A DNA stretch of 64,000 nt from an uncultured Acidimicrobiaceae bacterium (GCA_947259095.1 CAMYLA010000015.1:79036-143035), one strand, 5' to 3'. Shown: positions 48,180-58,869, counted from the stretch's first letter. A program made the numbers and translations. The notes: generated by a model from the sequence alone, not told the origin.

Positions 48180-48490
48180 CGAACAGCGAAGTGGGTGTGG
48201 ATCCGCATAGCGATGTGGCATGACCCGAGTGGAACCACGCGTCGACCGCTGCGGCGGTGGTGGTGGTGGTGGTGGTGGACGCGCTGGTCGCCTACGACCT
48301 CGTAGACGGCTTCGGCCAACAGCATGGTCGGTCCTTCGGGTGCCCTTTGGCGGGTCACCGTCGGCCGTCCACTGCATTTCACTCATGTGGGTGTGGGTCA
48401 GTAGCGGCTGAACCGCTCGGATTCGTCGCGGAAGGCCAGCGGGGGGCCGTGCTCATCGCCGCACTGGGCGACCCTGGACCAGAACCAGAC
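48180..48490. other. Gap with trinucleotide repeat
   Basis: About 310 bases without a supported gene between convergent genes. It contains a (GGT)7 run at 48256-48276, which would read as poly-His, poly-Val or poly-Gly depending on frame. No conserved coding stretch was recognised around it. Confidence 0.45.
48256..48278. repeat. (GGT)7 microsatellite
   Basis: Seven perfect GGT units plus GG. It is intergenic by my reading. Trinucleotide runs of this length are uncommon in compact bacterial genomes. Confidence 0.9.
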
Positions 48491-48982
48491 TCAGTTGACG
48501 ACGGTCAAGAGGATCGTGTCGGTCAAGTCGAGCGCAGTGTGGAAGCCGTCGCCGGCCTGCAGGCAGATCGAGTACTCACCGGGCGGGAGATCGAGCGTCG
48601 CCGTATCGCTCCCATCGCCGAAGTGGAGGTGCTGGTCATCGGCGGGGATGACTTGGCCCGGCTCGATGCATTCGGTATCGATCATGAGATGGAAGTGACC
48701 ACTGCCGTCGACGACCTCACCGGCGGGCTCGACGCGAAGTCCGTCTGCAACCATATCGAAGGTGACAGGGCCACTGACCGTTGAGCCGTCAGCGGGTGCA
48801 GCGATGCGAATCGATGACGTTGCTGGGTTCGACGCAGTCCCGACATCGCTGCCGCCGCAGGCGGTGAGGAGCGCGCCGCCGATAACGGCGACCAAAGCCA
48901 CCCGGCCATCGCGGACAGCTCGACGGAGCCCGTCGAGCAGACGGGCCAGGAGCGGGGCGGAGCCAATCGGGGCGCAGCTCAC
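48491..48982 (-). CDS. DUF4399-type lipoprotein
   Basis: A 163-residue protein with an N-terminal export signal ending in the lipobox LLTACGG near residue 42. The mature domain matches DUF4399: IRIAAPADGSTVSGPVTFDM, then GSGHFHLMID, DDQHLHFGDG and LPPGEYSICLQAGD. The paired His-containing turns could bind a metal (inference). The GTG start at 48982 gives a long leader; the true start could be slightly downstream, but no better codon precedes the hydrophobic core. Confidence 0.8.
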   Translation of the reverse strand: MSCAPIGSAPLLARLLDGLRRAVRDGRVALVAVIGGALLTACGGSDVGTASNPATSSIRIAAPADGSTVSGPVTFDMVADGLRVEPAGEVVDGSGHFHLMIDTECIEPGQVIPADDQHLHFGDGSDTATLDLPPGEYSICLQAGDGFHTALDLTDTILLTVVN

Positions 48983-49338
48983 GCGATCGACCTATAGGAA
49001 CATACGTCAAGTACCACACCTGCTACGTACCCATGGGCCGTCGGCCCAAACGTCGGCGACCCGACCACTTCCCGTGCCAGCCCCAGGCCGAGCCGGAGTC
49101 GAGAACTTCGTCGCGCCGAACCTCGCACATCTGCTTCCGCCGACCGCATGCCTTACGGGGCGCCGGCCCGCCGCGTCATGATGCGACGCCAGAGCGACCC
49201 GGCGGCCGACGACTGCAGGAACGGTCGACCGATCCGGTACACCAGGCTCGGCACACCGGCCGCAGTGACCCCACGTTTTGCCAACCCCGAGTGGTCGTGT
49301 CGTCCGGCGGGGTGCCAGGGGACGGCACGGCAGGGGTC
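48983..49338. other. Gap without recognisable gene
   Basis: About 355 bases upstream of the DUF4399 gene and downstream of the BLUF-cyclase gene (both minus strand). Apart from a small inverted repeat GGGCCG-TC-GGCCC near 49035 nothing is supported. The promoter of the lipoprotein gene should be here. Confidence 0.4.
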
Positions 49339-50391
49339 TCAGCTCTGCGGAGCGACGATGGTGTCGAGGTAGTCCGTGACCAGCGATCTCATGTCATGCT
49401 CTGCGGCGAGACCGACAGTGAGGGAGTGAATCGGCGTGGGGCTCTCACGGCCGAGGTCGAACACACCCATCGGGGTGAGGTCCCATTGCCGCTGCGACGC
49501 TGCTCTGACGTCGTCGGTCATCAGGATGGCCGTGCCAAGCATGCGGGTCAGTGCCTCGACCCTCGCTGCGGTGTTCACCGGCTCGCCGATGATCGTGTAG
49601 TCCATCTTGATGGACGAACCCATACTGCCCTCGATCACCGGGCCGAGGGCGAGGCCGCATCCGCTGAACAGCACACGGAGCGCGCTGCGAGGCGGCGCCT
49701 TGTCGCGGATGCGGGCCAGCTCGAGCTGAATGTCGACGCAGCTCTCGATGGCATCGTCCACTTCCGAGGTGTCGAAGTACGCCATCACGCCGTCGCCGAG
49801 GAACTTGGTGACTTCGCCACCCTTCCTCGAGATGCAGATCGAACAGGTTTCCAGGTAGAGCCCGACCAGCTCGGAGACGGACTCGACCGGCAACCGATCG
49901 CTGATAGCCGAGAAGGCGACCATGTCGGTGAACAGCACCAGCCGGTCGACCTTGCGGAGTGGGACCTCGAGGGGGTTGAGGCCCTGGGTCATGATCTGTG
50001 AGACCGCCGGCTGTGTGTACTGCTCGATGATGTGCTGCGCCTCGCTCATGCGACCGAGCACGACCTTGAGCGCGACGACGACGTCACCGCCCTGGTGGTC
50101 GAGATCGAACACGTTCATGGACCAGTCGGGAAACAGGCGGTCGGCGACGTGCCCCTCGGTGCGCAGGCAGACGACGTCGGTATGGCGATCGTCTCGCAGG
50201 ACGCGGGCATACAGGGCATCGACGGCGCGCTGGTCGCCTTCGATGATCTGGAAGAACATCGTGCCGAGCGTCACGAGCACCCCGGTGACACCGTCCTCGG
50301 CGTTCCTCCGAGACGAGTACTCGCCGATCTGCGCGATGTCCTCACGTGAGAGCGGCCGAGAGAAACGGCTCATGTACGTCATGCGCTTCAC
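49339..50391 (-). CDS. BLUF-domain class III cyclase, predicted blue-light-activated adenylate cyclase
   Basis: A 350-residue protein with an N-terminal BLUF flavin domain (1-97) and a C-terminal class III cyclase domain (about 145-345). The BLUF photocycle residues are all present: Tyr6, Asn30, Gln48, Trp90 and Met92. In the cyclase, the metal-binding Asp156 (LFTDMVAFS) and Asp200 (KFLGDGVMAYF), the adenine-selecting Lys196 and Thr266 (DYTIIGEPVN), and the transition-state Asn273 and Arg277 are present. Size and numbering differ by at most one from Beggiatoa bPAC (K197, T267, from memory), so ATP rather than GTP is the expected substrate. It should make cAMP in blue light. It is a single gene with no partner. 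Confidence 0.9.
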   Translation of the reverse strand: MKRMTYMSRFSRPLSREDIAQIGEYSSRRNAEDGVTGVLVTLGTMFFQIIEGDQRAVDALYARVLRDDRHTDVVCLRTEGHVADRLFPDWSMNVFDLDHQGGDVVVALKVVLGRMSEAQHIIEQYTQPAVSQIMTQGLNPLEVPLRKVDRLVLFTDMVAFSAISDRLPVESVSELVGLYLETCSICISRKGGEVTKFLGDGVMAYFDTSEVDDAIESCVDIQLELARIRDKAPPRSALRVLFSGCGLALGPVIEGSMGSSIKMDYTIIGEPVNTAARVEALTRMLGTAILMTDDVRAASQRQWDLTPMGVFDLGRESPTPIHSLTVGLAAEHDMRSLVTDYLDTIVAPQS

Positions 50392-50556
50392 CGCGCCCCA
50401 CTCTACTTCTGACCACAGGTCTCCACGTTCGCAGCATCGCGCTGGACCACGGTGGGTCGCTGCGGCCCAAGCCGATCAAGGGCCGACCGTCCGAAGTGTG
50501 GCTGTCTCGCGCGGTCGGCCCAATTTGCGACGTTCACTACGGCCTGCGGATCGGTC

Positions 50557-52206
<1,650 letters not shown>

Positions 52207-52211
52207 TCAGC

Positions 52212-52499
52212 TCACTTCACGATTGCGAGGATGTCGCGTGCGGGCAGGATGAGGAGGTCGTCGCCGTCGATGGTGATCTCGGTGCCTCCGTACTTGGAGT
52301 AGACGACGACGTCGCCCGTCTTGATGTCCATCGGGATGAGCGAGCCGGCGTCGTCCCGGCGGCCGGCGCCAACGGCGAGGACGTCACCGCGCTGTGGCTT
52401 CTCTTTGGCGGTGTCGGGGATGACGAGACCGCTGGCCGTTTCGGCCTCGGCGTCGTGGGCTTTGAGGACGATGCGGTCCTCCAGCGGTTGCAGGTTCAT
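52212..52499 (-). CDS. groES: Co-chaperonin GroES (10 kDa)
   Basis: A 95-residue lid protein: [12 protein letters not shown] at the start, a mobile loop [17 protein letters not shown] and [11 protein letters not shown] near residue 70. First gene of groESL; its ATG lies 19 bases downstream of the CIRCE operator. Confidence 0.98.
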   Translation of the reverse strand: MNLQPLEDRIVLKAHDAEAETASGLVIPDTAKEKPQRGDVLAVGAGRRDDAGSLIPMDIKTGDVVVYSKYGGTEITIDGDDLLILPARDILAIVK

Positions 52500-52518
52500 G
52501 TTTCACGCCTCCAGGGCG

Positions 52519-52545
52519 TTAGCACTCTCGACATGAGAGTGCTAA
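52519..52545 (-). promoter_or_regulatory. CIRCE element (HrcA operator)
   Basis: TTAGCACTC (52519-52527), nine-base spacer, GAGTGCTAA (52537-52545): a perfect CIRCE inverted repeat. HrcA binds it and represses groESL until heat or protein-folding stress. Confidence 0.97.
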
Positions 52546-52747
52546 CGGAACCCTACGAGCGTCCTCGTGGTACGCATCGCCGGTCACCCGAAGTTCTGAG
52601 GATTGTTTTGATGTGATGCAGTCGCGTGCCAACATCGGCCAGCGACCTCGCCCGGACACGAAGGGCATCTCTGGGCCGGTAGGCTCGCTCTTGTCCGCTT
52701 GGCTTGTTGGCGGATCGAAGAGTCCTCTGAAGCCGGGAGATCAGCCG

Positions 52748-54244
52748 ATGGGTGCGGTCCCGGTGAGGCGGCATCAAGACGTGCGGTGGCTGCCCGACGC
52801 GCGACGAGTCATCACCAAGCCGTTCCTGCCCGGCGAGGAAGTCTTCCCTGACGGCCGCTCGCGAATCGAGGTGGTCGTCCGCCGGATTCTGGCCATGGCT
52901 GAGGGGCAGGTGGCGACGACGCTTCGCCAGACCCTGGAAGGGTTCGAGTATCGGCATCGCGATCTCGACGCCATGTTGCTGGCCAACCTGGCCTTGGTGG
53001 CCGATCGTGTCGAACTGCCGGAAAAGATGTCCGAGGCGCGAAAGCGTCTCATCGGGGCGTATTTCACCCACGAATACTCGATCGAGGCTGCTGCTCTCGG
53101 CAATCCGTCCATGGTCGTCGGTCCAGACCAGTCGGGCCTCCGAGCGGACGAGATCCGGTTCGTCATGAGCTTGCGGGCCATTGGCGAGGGCCACATCTCC
53201 TCGATCGAGTTCCGGACCGGTGTGGTCGGGCCAGGAGCGAACATCACGTTGGACCAACCGAGCCGATTCGCCTCCACCGGTGCCAGGGGGAGTGCGGTCT
53301 ATGACCGGGCCTTCTTCGAAACGAAGCTGCGAGATCTCGGGGCCTTGAACGAACTTGCCCTGCAGGTGCTGGCGGACGTGGACCCGCACTTCACGCTGAC
53401 CGACCTGGAGGAGCGACTGCGATCGCTGATCGAGGAACTACCGAACTCGGAATCACCCGGTATCGAGGACAGCGTGGCGTTGGAGACCAGCCATGTCCTG
53501 CACTGGCTTGCCTCTTCGAACTATCACGTCGAATTCGAACCGTCCGGCAACATCTCCGAACGGGTCATCTTCCCCGGTGGGCCGACCGAGAGTCGCGGCA
53601 TGGAAGACGTTCGACTCGTTCGATTCGTCCACGACGACGGAAGGGTTGTCTACTACGGCAGCTACACGGCCTTCGACGGCCACCAGATCCTGCCCCAGTT
53701 GCTGGAAACCACCGACTTCGTGACGTTCCGAGTCGCCACCCTCGGCGGAGCGTGTGCTCAGAACAAGGGGATCGCTCTCTTCCCCAGAAAGCTCAACGGC
53801 CACTTCGTCGCGCTCGGCCGCCATGACAACGTCAACAACTTCCTGATGACCTCGCCCGATGTACGGGTCTGGCGTGAGACCGAGATAATCCAGGAGCCGG
53901 AGCGACCATGGGAGCTCACCCAACTGGGAAACTGCGGCTCCCCCATCGAGACCGACGCCGGTTGGCTGGTCATCACCCACGGGGTCGGTCCATTCCGCCG
54001 CTACACCCTCGGCGCGCTGCTTCTGGACCTCGACGATCCCAGCAAGGTCATCGGCCATCTGAAGGAGCCACTGCTCGAGCCCACAGCGAACGAACGGGAG
54101 GGCTACGTCCCAAACGTCGTCTACTCGTGTGGCAGCATGCTTCATGGCCACGATCTCGTGCTCCCGTTCGGCTTCGCCGACGTTGGAGCAAGCGTCGCAA
54201 CGATCGACCTTCGAGACCTGTTGGGCCAGTTGACCTCCGGCTGA
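52748..54244 (+). CDS. GH130-type glycosidase/phosphorylase
   Basis: A 498-residue protein resembling glycoside hydrolase family 130, mannoside phosphorylases and hydrolases with a five-bladed propeller. Conserved blocks are ESRGMEDVRLVRFV (near residue 280, with the catalytic acidic region), YTAFDGHQI, NKGIALFPRKLNG, ALGRHDNVNNF and GNCGSPIETDAGWLVITHG. The N-terminal 240 residues are a helical extension not found in the shortest family members. ATG at 52748 is chosen, with CGGGAGA upstream. It probably works on mannosides made or used by the neighbouring glycosyltransferases (inference). Confidence 0.83.
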   Translation: MGAVPVRRHQDVRWLPDARRVITKPFLPGEEVFPDGRSRIEVVVRRILAMAEGQVATTLRQTLEGFEYRHRDLDAMLLANLALVADRVELPEKMSEARKRLIGAYFTHEYSIEAAALGNPSMVVGPDQSGLRADEIRFVMSLRAIGEGHISSIEFRTGVVGPGANITLDQPSRFASTGARGSAVYDRAFFETKLRDLGALNELALQVLADVDPHFTLTDLEERLRSLIEELPNSESPGIEDSVALETSHVLHWLASSNYHVEFEPSGNISERVIFPGGPTESRGMEDVRLVRFVHDDGRVVYYGSYTAFDGHQILPQLLETTDFVTFRVATLGGACAQNKGIALFPRKLNGHFVALGRHDNVNNFLMTSPDVRVWRETEIIQEPERPWELTQLGNCGSPIETDAGWLVITHGVGPFRRYTLGALLLDLDDPSKVIGHLKEPLLEPTANEREGYVPNVVYSCGSMLHGHDLVLPFGFADVGASVATIDLRDLLGQLTSG

Positions 54245-54271
54245 GTCACCGGGGTGGTCTCCGGCACGCAC

Positions 54272-55276
54272 CTACGCCGAGGCCAACGTTCGAGTCTGTT
54301 GGAGGACCGACACGAGGGCGAGTGTGGATTCTGCGCCTTGGTTCAGGTTGGGACCCCACAGGTGCAGTCCGTCATAGCCGCCGCCCGAGGCCCGGTCCCA
54401 CATCATCGCTCCCGAATCGTTGTCGCCCGCAAACCATTGAGACGCCATGTGAACACCGTGCAGCCAATCCCGGTCATCGGTCGTCTCGAAGGCGCGATGG
54501 CAGGCGTGAGCCATGGCGGCGACTTCGATTGGCTGCTGGTCGAAGCCCGGCACGGCGTCGCCGGGTCCGGCGCCATCGACTGGTGTGACCGAGAGATGGC
54601 CGTCGAGCGTCTCGCGGTCCAACAGCCATCGCAGCATGTCGAGTCCGTCTCGCAACACCTGAGGCCGACCCAGAATCCGGCCGGCGCTGATGAGAACGTC
54701 AGGGAACACGGCATTCGCATAGTGGAGACGAGCTTCGGGCCAAACCCAGGCCGGATCGAGGGCAGGGCGCCCAACCGACGAAACGGCATCGTCGAGCAGT
54801 GAACGGGCGCCGACGTGTCCTGGCTGCGCTCTCAGAACCTCGGCTGCTCCAAGCGCGGCGAACGCCATGGCTCGAGGCCAGGGCGAGCGCTGTTGCGCCC
54901 CGGTCTCGAACAGGGAGAGAAGTCGCCCCCTCAGCCCGGTCTCCGGCGCCTGGCGGAAAGCCGAACCAAAGGCCCAGAGGCTTCGGCCCCAACAGTCCTC
55001 GACCGTGTGCTCCCCCTGCCACTGACCTGTTGCCGTCCGGCGGTTCCGTGTTTTGCCGTCGGCCCGCTGCGCCTCCTCGAGGAACCGTAGTGCTCGCATG
55101 CCCAGGTCCTGTACCGGACGATCTGCGTGCGGCTCTTGGGCGATGACGACGAGGAGGCGGGCGACATCGTCGGTGCAAGAGCCGTGCTCCGGACGGGGAG
55201 TTGCATACTCCGCGTGCTCGTGGATTCCGAACCCATCGCTGAGGGCCAGGAGGTGGGTGAACGGTGGCTTGATCAC
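54272..55276 (-). CDS. Six-hairpin glycosidase-like protein, glycosyltransferase partner
   Basis: A 334-residue helical protein with alternating helices and repeated Trp/Gly/Glu patterns (EDCWGRSLWAFG, WVWPEARLHYANAVFPDVLI, GYDGLHLWGPNLNQGAEST) that suggest an alpha/alpha toroid glycosidase fold. No exact family is recognised. GTG at 55276 is chosen because it overlaps the stop of the upstream glycosyltransferase (GTGA); a longer frame from 55360 runs inside that gene. Its conserved context with GT4 and GH130 genes points to glycan or storage-sugar metabolism. Confidence 0.72.
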   Translation of the reverse strand: MIKPPFTHLLALSDGFGIHEHAEYATPRPEHGSCTDDVARLLVVIAQEPHADRPVQDLGMRALRFLEEAQRADGKTRNRRTATGQWQGEHTVEDCWGRSLWAFGSAFRQAPETGLRGRLLSLFETGAQQRSPWPRAMAFAALGAAEVLRAQPGHVGARSLLDDAVSSVGRPALDPAWVWPEARLHYANAVFPDVLISAGRILGRPQVLRDGLDMLRWLLDRETLDGHLSVTPVDGAGPGDAVPGFDQQPIEVAAMAHACHRAFETTDDRDWLHGVHMASQWFAGDNDSGAMMWDRASGGGYDGLHLWGPNLNQGAESTLALVSVLQQTRTLASA

Positions 55277-56469
55277 GATCGGGTCGCGAACCGAGCCTGC
55301 TGTCGGGACGCGAGCAGCTTCCCGGCGAGTCCGTCGTACTGGCGAGCCACGGCGTTCCACGACAGCGCCGGGGCCAACCTACGGGCCTCGGCCGCCATCG
55401 AGGCAGCGAGTTCGGCGTCCCCGAGCACAGATCGGATCGCTGCCGAGAGCGCGGCTGAGTCGCGTTGGGGCACAATCAACCCCGCTCCGCCGCTCAGCAG
55501 TTCGACAGCGTGAGGGAAGGCCGTGGACACGACCGGGCGCCCTGCGGCCACTGCGTCGACCAGGACTCCGGAGGTGACCTGCTCCGTTGAGTCGTAGGGG
55601 AGCACAACGAGGTCAGCGGAACGAATCAGGTCCGTGAGCGAAGCGAGATCGCGATAGGCGTCGTCGAAGGTCACGAGATCCCGTGCGGCGGACTCCGCCG
55701 CACGTTCGGTCAACATGTTGCGATAGGCCTCGCCCGCATGCTCCCGAACCTTCGGATGGGTGGCGCCGGCGACCACGTACTCCGGCTGAGGCTGCAAGTC
55801 GGACAGGTCAGCGACGGCGTCGATCGCCCACTCGATGCCCTTGCCAGGGCCGAGCAAACCCCAGGTCAGCAGGCGCGGCCTGGCGCGGATGATCGACTCG
55901 TCCGGTGTGGAGAGCTCGCCCAGGGGGATGGCTGCTCCATGAGGGATGACCACCACCTTGGATGGGGGGACGTCATAACCGGCGACAAGCCGGCGGCGAC
56001 CCGTCTCCGTCATCACCACGACTGCGCCGGCAGCGGCACAGACCTGTTCGAGGACGCGCCGCTGGCCGGCTGTCGGCGAGGCGACAACCGTGTGGGCGAC
56101 GACGATCATCGGCGTCGTGACGCCGTCGAGGATCCCGAGGATCGCCGATCCGTCCTGGCCTTCATAGATGCCGTACTCGTGTTGGATGATCGCGACCTGC
56201 GTGGCGTTGAGCACGTCGATGGCCGCAAGCGGGTCGCCAGAGCATCCACCGGCCAACGTGCCAAGCACAGAGACGTCTTCGAGCGGCGGTGGTGGTCCGC
56301 ACCGGACGACATCGACCGTCGCTCCCGTGGCGATGATCCCGGCGGTCAGTGCGGCCGAGAACGTTGCGATTCCGCACTCGGTCGGGGGGAAGGTGGACAA
56401 GATACCGAACCGTCGGCCCTCGCCTCGACGCGAGAATGGAGAGGCTGACGTGGACAGTGAATCAGACAA
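55273..56469 (-). CDS. GT4-family glycosyltransferase
   Basis: A 398-residue GT-B enzyme. The N-terminal half begins RFGILSTFPPTECGIATFS and has AIIQHEYGIYEGQDG; the C-terminal nucleotide-sugar domain has TWGLLGPGKGIEWAIDAV and the E-containing EQVTSGVLVDAVAAGRPVV. The start is TTG at 56469 with GGAG upstream; no ATG or GTG lies before the first beta strand. It opens a two-gene operon with the toroid-fold protein and is divergent from a second glycosyltransferase. Confidence 0.85.
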   Translation of the reverse strand: MSDSLSTSASPFSRRGEGRRFGILSTFPPTECGIATFSAALTAGIIATGATVDVVRCGPPPPLEDVSVLGTLAGGCSGDPLAAIDVLNATQVAIIQHEYGIYEGQDGSAILGILDGVTTPMIVVAHTVVASPTAGQRRVLEQVCAAAGAVVVMTETGRRRLVAGYDVPPSKVVVIPHGAAIPLGELSTPDESIIRARPRLLTWGLLGPGKGIEWAIDAVADLSDLQPQPEYVVAGATHPKVREHAGEAYRNMLTERAAESAARDLVTFDDAYRDLASLTDLIRSADLVVLPYDSTEQVTSGVLVDAVAAGRPVVSTAFPHAVELLSGGAGLIVPQRDSAALSAAIRSVLGDAELAASMAAEARRLAPALSWNAVARQYDGLAGKLLASRQQARFATRS

Positions 56470-56634
56470 GACTGAGCTCCGTCGTTGGCTGGGTCAAGGC
56501 GTCGAGCCTGTGGAGGGCGACGATGCCAGTACGGCCGTCCAGCCCAAGCGGGGCGTCTCTTCCAAGTTGTGCCTGCAGTGTACCCTGGGCCTTCCGGCGG
56601 CCGGCATCGATAGCCTTGGGTCGTCAACGCAACT

Positions 56635-57681
56635 GTGGAGAGGTCGACCCCGGCGGTGCCGGCGCTGCGAATAGCCGTTCTCGCGCCCATTGCTTGGCGT
56701 ACTCCACCGCGCCACTACGGTCCGTGGGAGCTGTTTGCGTCGCTGCTGACCGAAGGTCTCGTCGAGCGGGGCCATGACGTGACGCTCTTTGCCACCGCCG
56801 ATTCTTTGAGCACGGCAAAAGTGCGCAGTACCGCGCCTGCCGGCTGGTCCGAAGACGACCGGATCGATCCGAAGGTGGCCGAGTGCCTACACATCGCCGA
56901 CGCCTTCGAACGGGCCGACGAGTTCGACCTACTCCACAACGGCTTCGACTTCCTGCCGCTCACCTACAGCCGACTGGTACATACCCCAGTGGTCACGACG
57001 ATTCACGGCTTCTCATCCGAGAAGATCGTCGATGTCTACGAGCGATACAACGCAAGTTCCTACTACGTGGCCATCAGCGAAGCTGATCGCCACCCTCGGC
57101 TGCACTACTCGGCAACAATCCACCACGGCATCGACCTCGATGCCTTCCAGGTCCATCCCGACCCAAAAGACTACCTGCTCTTCTTCGGACGGATTCATCC
57201 CGACAAGGGAACCGCTTCGGCGATCGAGGTCGCTCGGCGGGCACGCCGACCACTCGTCATCGCCGGAATCATCCAGGACGAGGGCTACTTCCGGGACGAG
57301 ATCGAGCCGCACATCGACGGGAAGAACGTGAGCTTCCTCGGGCCGGTGGCCACCGAACATCGGACCAACCTCCTTGGAGGGGCGCACGCACTCCTGCATC
57401 TCATCGACTTCGACGAACCGTTCGGCTACAGCGTCGTCGAGGCCATGGCCTGCGGAACACCGGTGATCGCCTACAACCGCGGATCCATGGGCGAGCTGAT
57501 CGATCATGCAAGGACCGGGTTCATCGCCGCCAGTCTCGACGAGGCGACGGACAGTGTCCGGCTGGCCGCCACCCTGGATCGAAGCGAGATTCGTGCGTCG
57601 ACTGCGGCACGATTCAGCGCCTCAGCCATGGTCGATCAATACATCGCCTTGTATGAACGTATTCTCGGTGAGAGCACGTGA
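56635..57681 (+). CDS. GT4-family glycosyltransferase
   Basis: A 348-residue GT-B glycosyltransferase. N-terminal acceptor-side features are APIAWRTPPRHYGPWE and TTIHGFSS; the donor domain has LLFFGRIHPDKGTASAI, the E-x7-E region FDEPFGYSVVEAMACGTPVI and YNRGSMGELI. The donor sugar is not deducible. Starts with GTG at 56635; divergent from the other glycosyltransferase gene with a 165-base gap. Confidence 0.9.
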   Translation: MERSTPAVPALRIAVLAPIAWRTPPRHYGPWELFASLLTEGLVERGHDVTLFATADSLSTAKVRSTAPAGWSEDDRIDPKVAECLHIADAFERADEFDLLHNGFDFLPLTYSRLVHTPVVTTIHGFSSEKIVDVYERYNASSYYVAISEADRHPRLHYSATIHHGIDLDAFQVHPDPKDYLLFFGRIHPDKGTASAIEVARRARRPLVIAGIIQDEGYFRDEIEPHIDGKNVSFLGPVATEHRTNLLGGAHALLHLIDFDEPFGYSVVEAMACGTPVIAYNRGSMGELIDHARTGFIAASLDEATDSVRLAATLDRSEIRASTAARFSASAMVDQYIALYERILGEST

Positions 57682-58200
57682 TCGCCACGAACCGGTACTC
57701 GTCAAGCGACGACCCGACACCGACTACAGGGCTGGTACCCGCATCTCGCTCAGGATCGATATGAGCGGTGTCGGCACACCTGAGGTCGGCAACCCAGTCG
57801 ACAATCCTCAACGGCGGGCGCCAGCAAGCACCCCGGGGACGGCACTTGTCCTTGTGCCATATGGGTACGCACCTCACGGGCAGGTCGATGACTGATGACG
57901 ACCGTTGATCATCTGCTTCTCGGCGAGCGCCATGCTGTCTGGCCGGAACTCGATGGCGATGCGACAGGGTTCCGTGATCAGGCGGCGGTGGATCTCGCAG
58001 CGGCGATGTGGCCGAAGGTGCGGCGTCGATGGAGGGCTTTGTGAGGACTGTGGGGAGTGGGCGCCGGCGGCTCGGATCATCACCGAGTTCTCGGCGGGGG
58101 CGAAGCTGCGGATGATGGCCTACATCGCTGCGGTCAACTAGGCCAGCCAGCGCTACCCGGATGAGAACCTGCTGTTGCTCGACTTGACGCACCCCGGGAA
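57682..58200. other. Gap with fragmented frames, no intact gene
   Basis: About 520 bases after the glycosyltransferase. Short frames such as one starting at 57895 (49 residues, then stop) look partly protein-like but none is complete. It marks the left edge of a remnant-rich stretch. Confidence 0.4.
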
Positions 58201-58458
58201 TTGACGGGAGTGCGCACCAACGCCATCGAGTTCAAGCCCACAACGGTGCTCGTTGGCGATGAGATCATCGCCGCCGAGTACATGGTCAGCGCCCAGAGCC
58301 CTTCGGGCAAAGGTGTCTCCACTCCGCTGATCGCAGTTTTCGATATCGACGCGAGCGGAATGATCGTCCGGTCCACAATCGACTACGACCGTCAAGAGAT
58401 GTTCCCAGAGGCGTCCGAGCAGGGCCTGACCCCCCTCGGGTGCCGCGTGGGGGCCTAA
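58201..58458 (+). pseudogene. SnoaL/NTF2-like fragment
   Basis: An open frame of 85 residues whose middle (IIAAEYMVSAQSPSGKGV then LIAVFDIDASGMIVRSTIDY) resembles the C-terminal half of NTF2-like (SnoaL) proteins: strands leading to a conserved D-x-x-G-x-I-x-R turn. The first half of that fold is missing and the start codon (TTG) is doubtful. Most likely a 5'-truncated remnant. Confidence 0.45.
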
Positions 58459-58613
58459 GCGAGTATCCCCCATTGAGCTGCCGTTGGCGTTCGGCTTTCT
58501 CCTGCGCTTGTCGCACTGCCTCGGGAAACGCTGGAGTCCGGGTTGCGCACCTTCGGACTGCTCAGTTAGGCCCACCATCGGGCCGATCGGGCCGGCTCAC
58601 GGAAGCTCCGAAA

Positions 58614-58643
58614 CGTAAAAACCCGCCTCGTTTGGCGGGTTTC
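58614..58643 (-). terminator. Rho-independent terminator, copy 1
   Basis: AAACCCGCC-TCGTTT-GGCGGGTTT is a perfect nine-base-pair stem. Read on the minus strand it follows directly the tRNA-like sequence and ends in TTTTT, so it should end that RNA. An identical copy lies at 61574-61603. Confidence 0.85.
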
Positions 58644-58800
58644 TACGTGGGGCTAACAGGAGTTGAACCTGTGACCTCACCCTTGTCGGGGCCGGAAGGT
58701 CTGTCAGATGCCGCCTGATGGCGCTGTGTTCCGGTTCGCCCAGTAGGTTCCCGTTAAGCGCTGGCAGATGGCGGTTGCTGTTGTAGGCCCCCAGTTGGGC
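58644..58800 (-). ncRNA. tRNA-3'-half-like RNA, copy 1
   Basis: On the minus strand the end of this segment has the shape of the 3' half of a tRNA: a seven-base loop with GAC at anticodon position, variable loop AGGTC, a perfect T-arm (ACAGG-TTCAACT-CCTGT) and an acceptor-like strand TAGCCCCA, then CG and the terminator. No normal D-arm precedes it. Instead about 90 variable bases lead up to a conserved block GGGGGCCTACA at about 58781-58791. About 95% identical over the 3' part to copy 2. It could be a novel ncRNA or a relict attachment site. Confidence 0.5.
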
Positions 58801-58869
58801 CACCACCGACCTGGCGGGGCAGCGGACGAGCACGGTACGACGTTCGATGGGTGAACTAGGATAGGCCCT

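Noticed and set aside
48030..48382. Minus-strand frames with poly-His or poly-Pro across the GGT run
   Set aside because: The low-complexity stretch is only the translated microsatellite; the flanks overlap the transglutaminase gene and show no conserved sequence.
58644..58700. Complete tRNA gene
   Set aside because: Only the 3' half can be folded; no matching acceptor strand GGGGCTA or D-arm lies at the right distance, so a functional tRNA was not called.
58644..58800. tmRNA (ssrA)
   Set aside because: The T-arm and acceptor end look similar, but there is no GGGGCTG-type 5' end, no tag reading frame, and the unit is too short.
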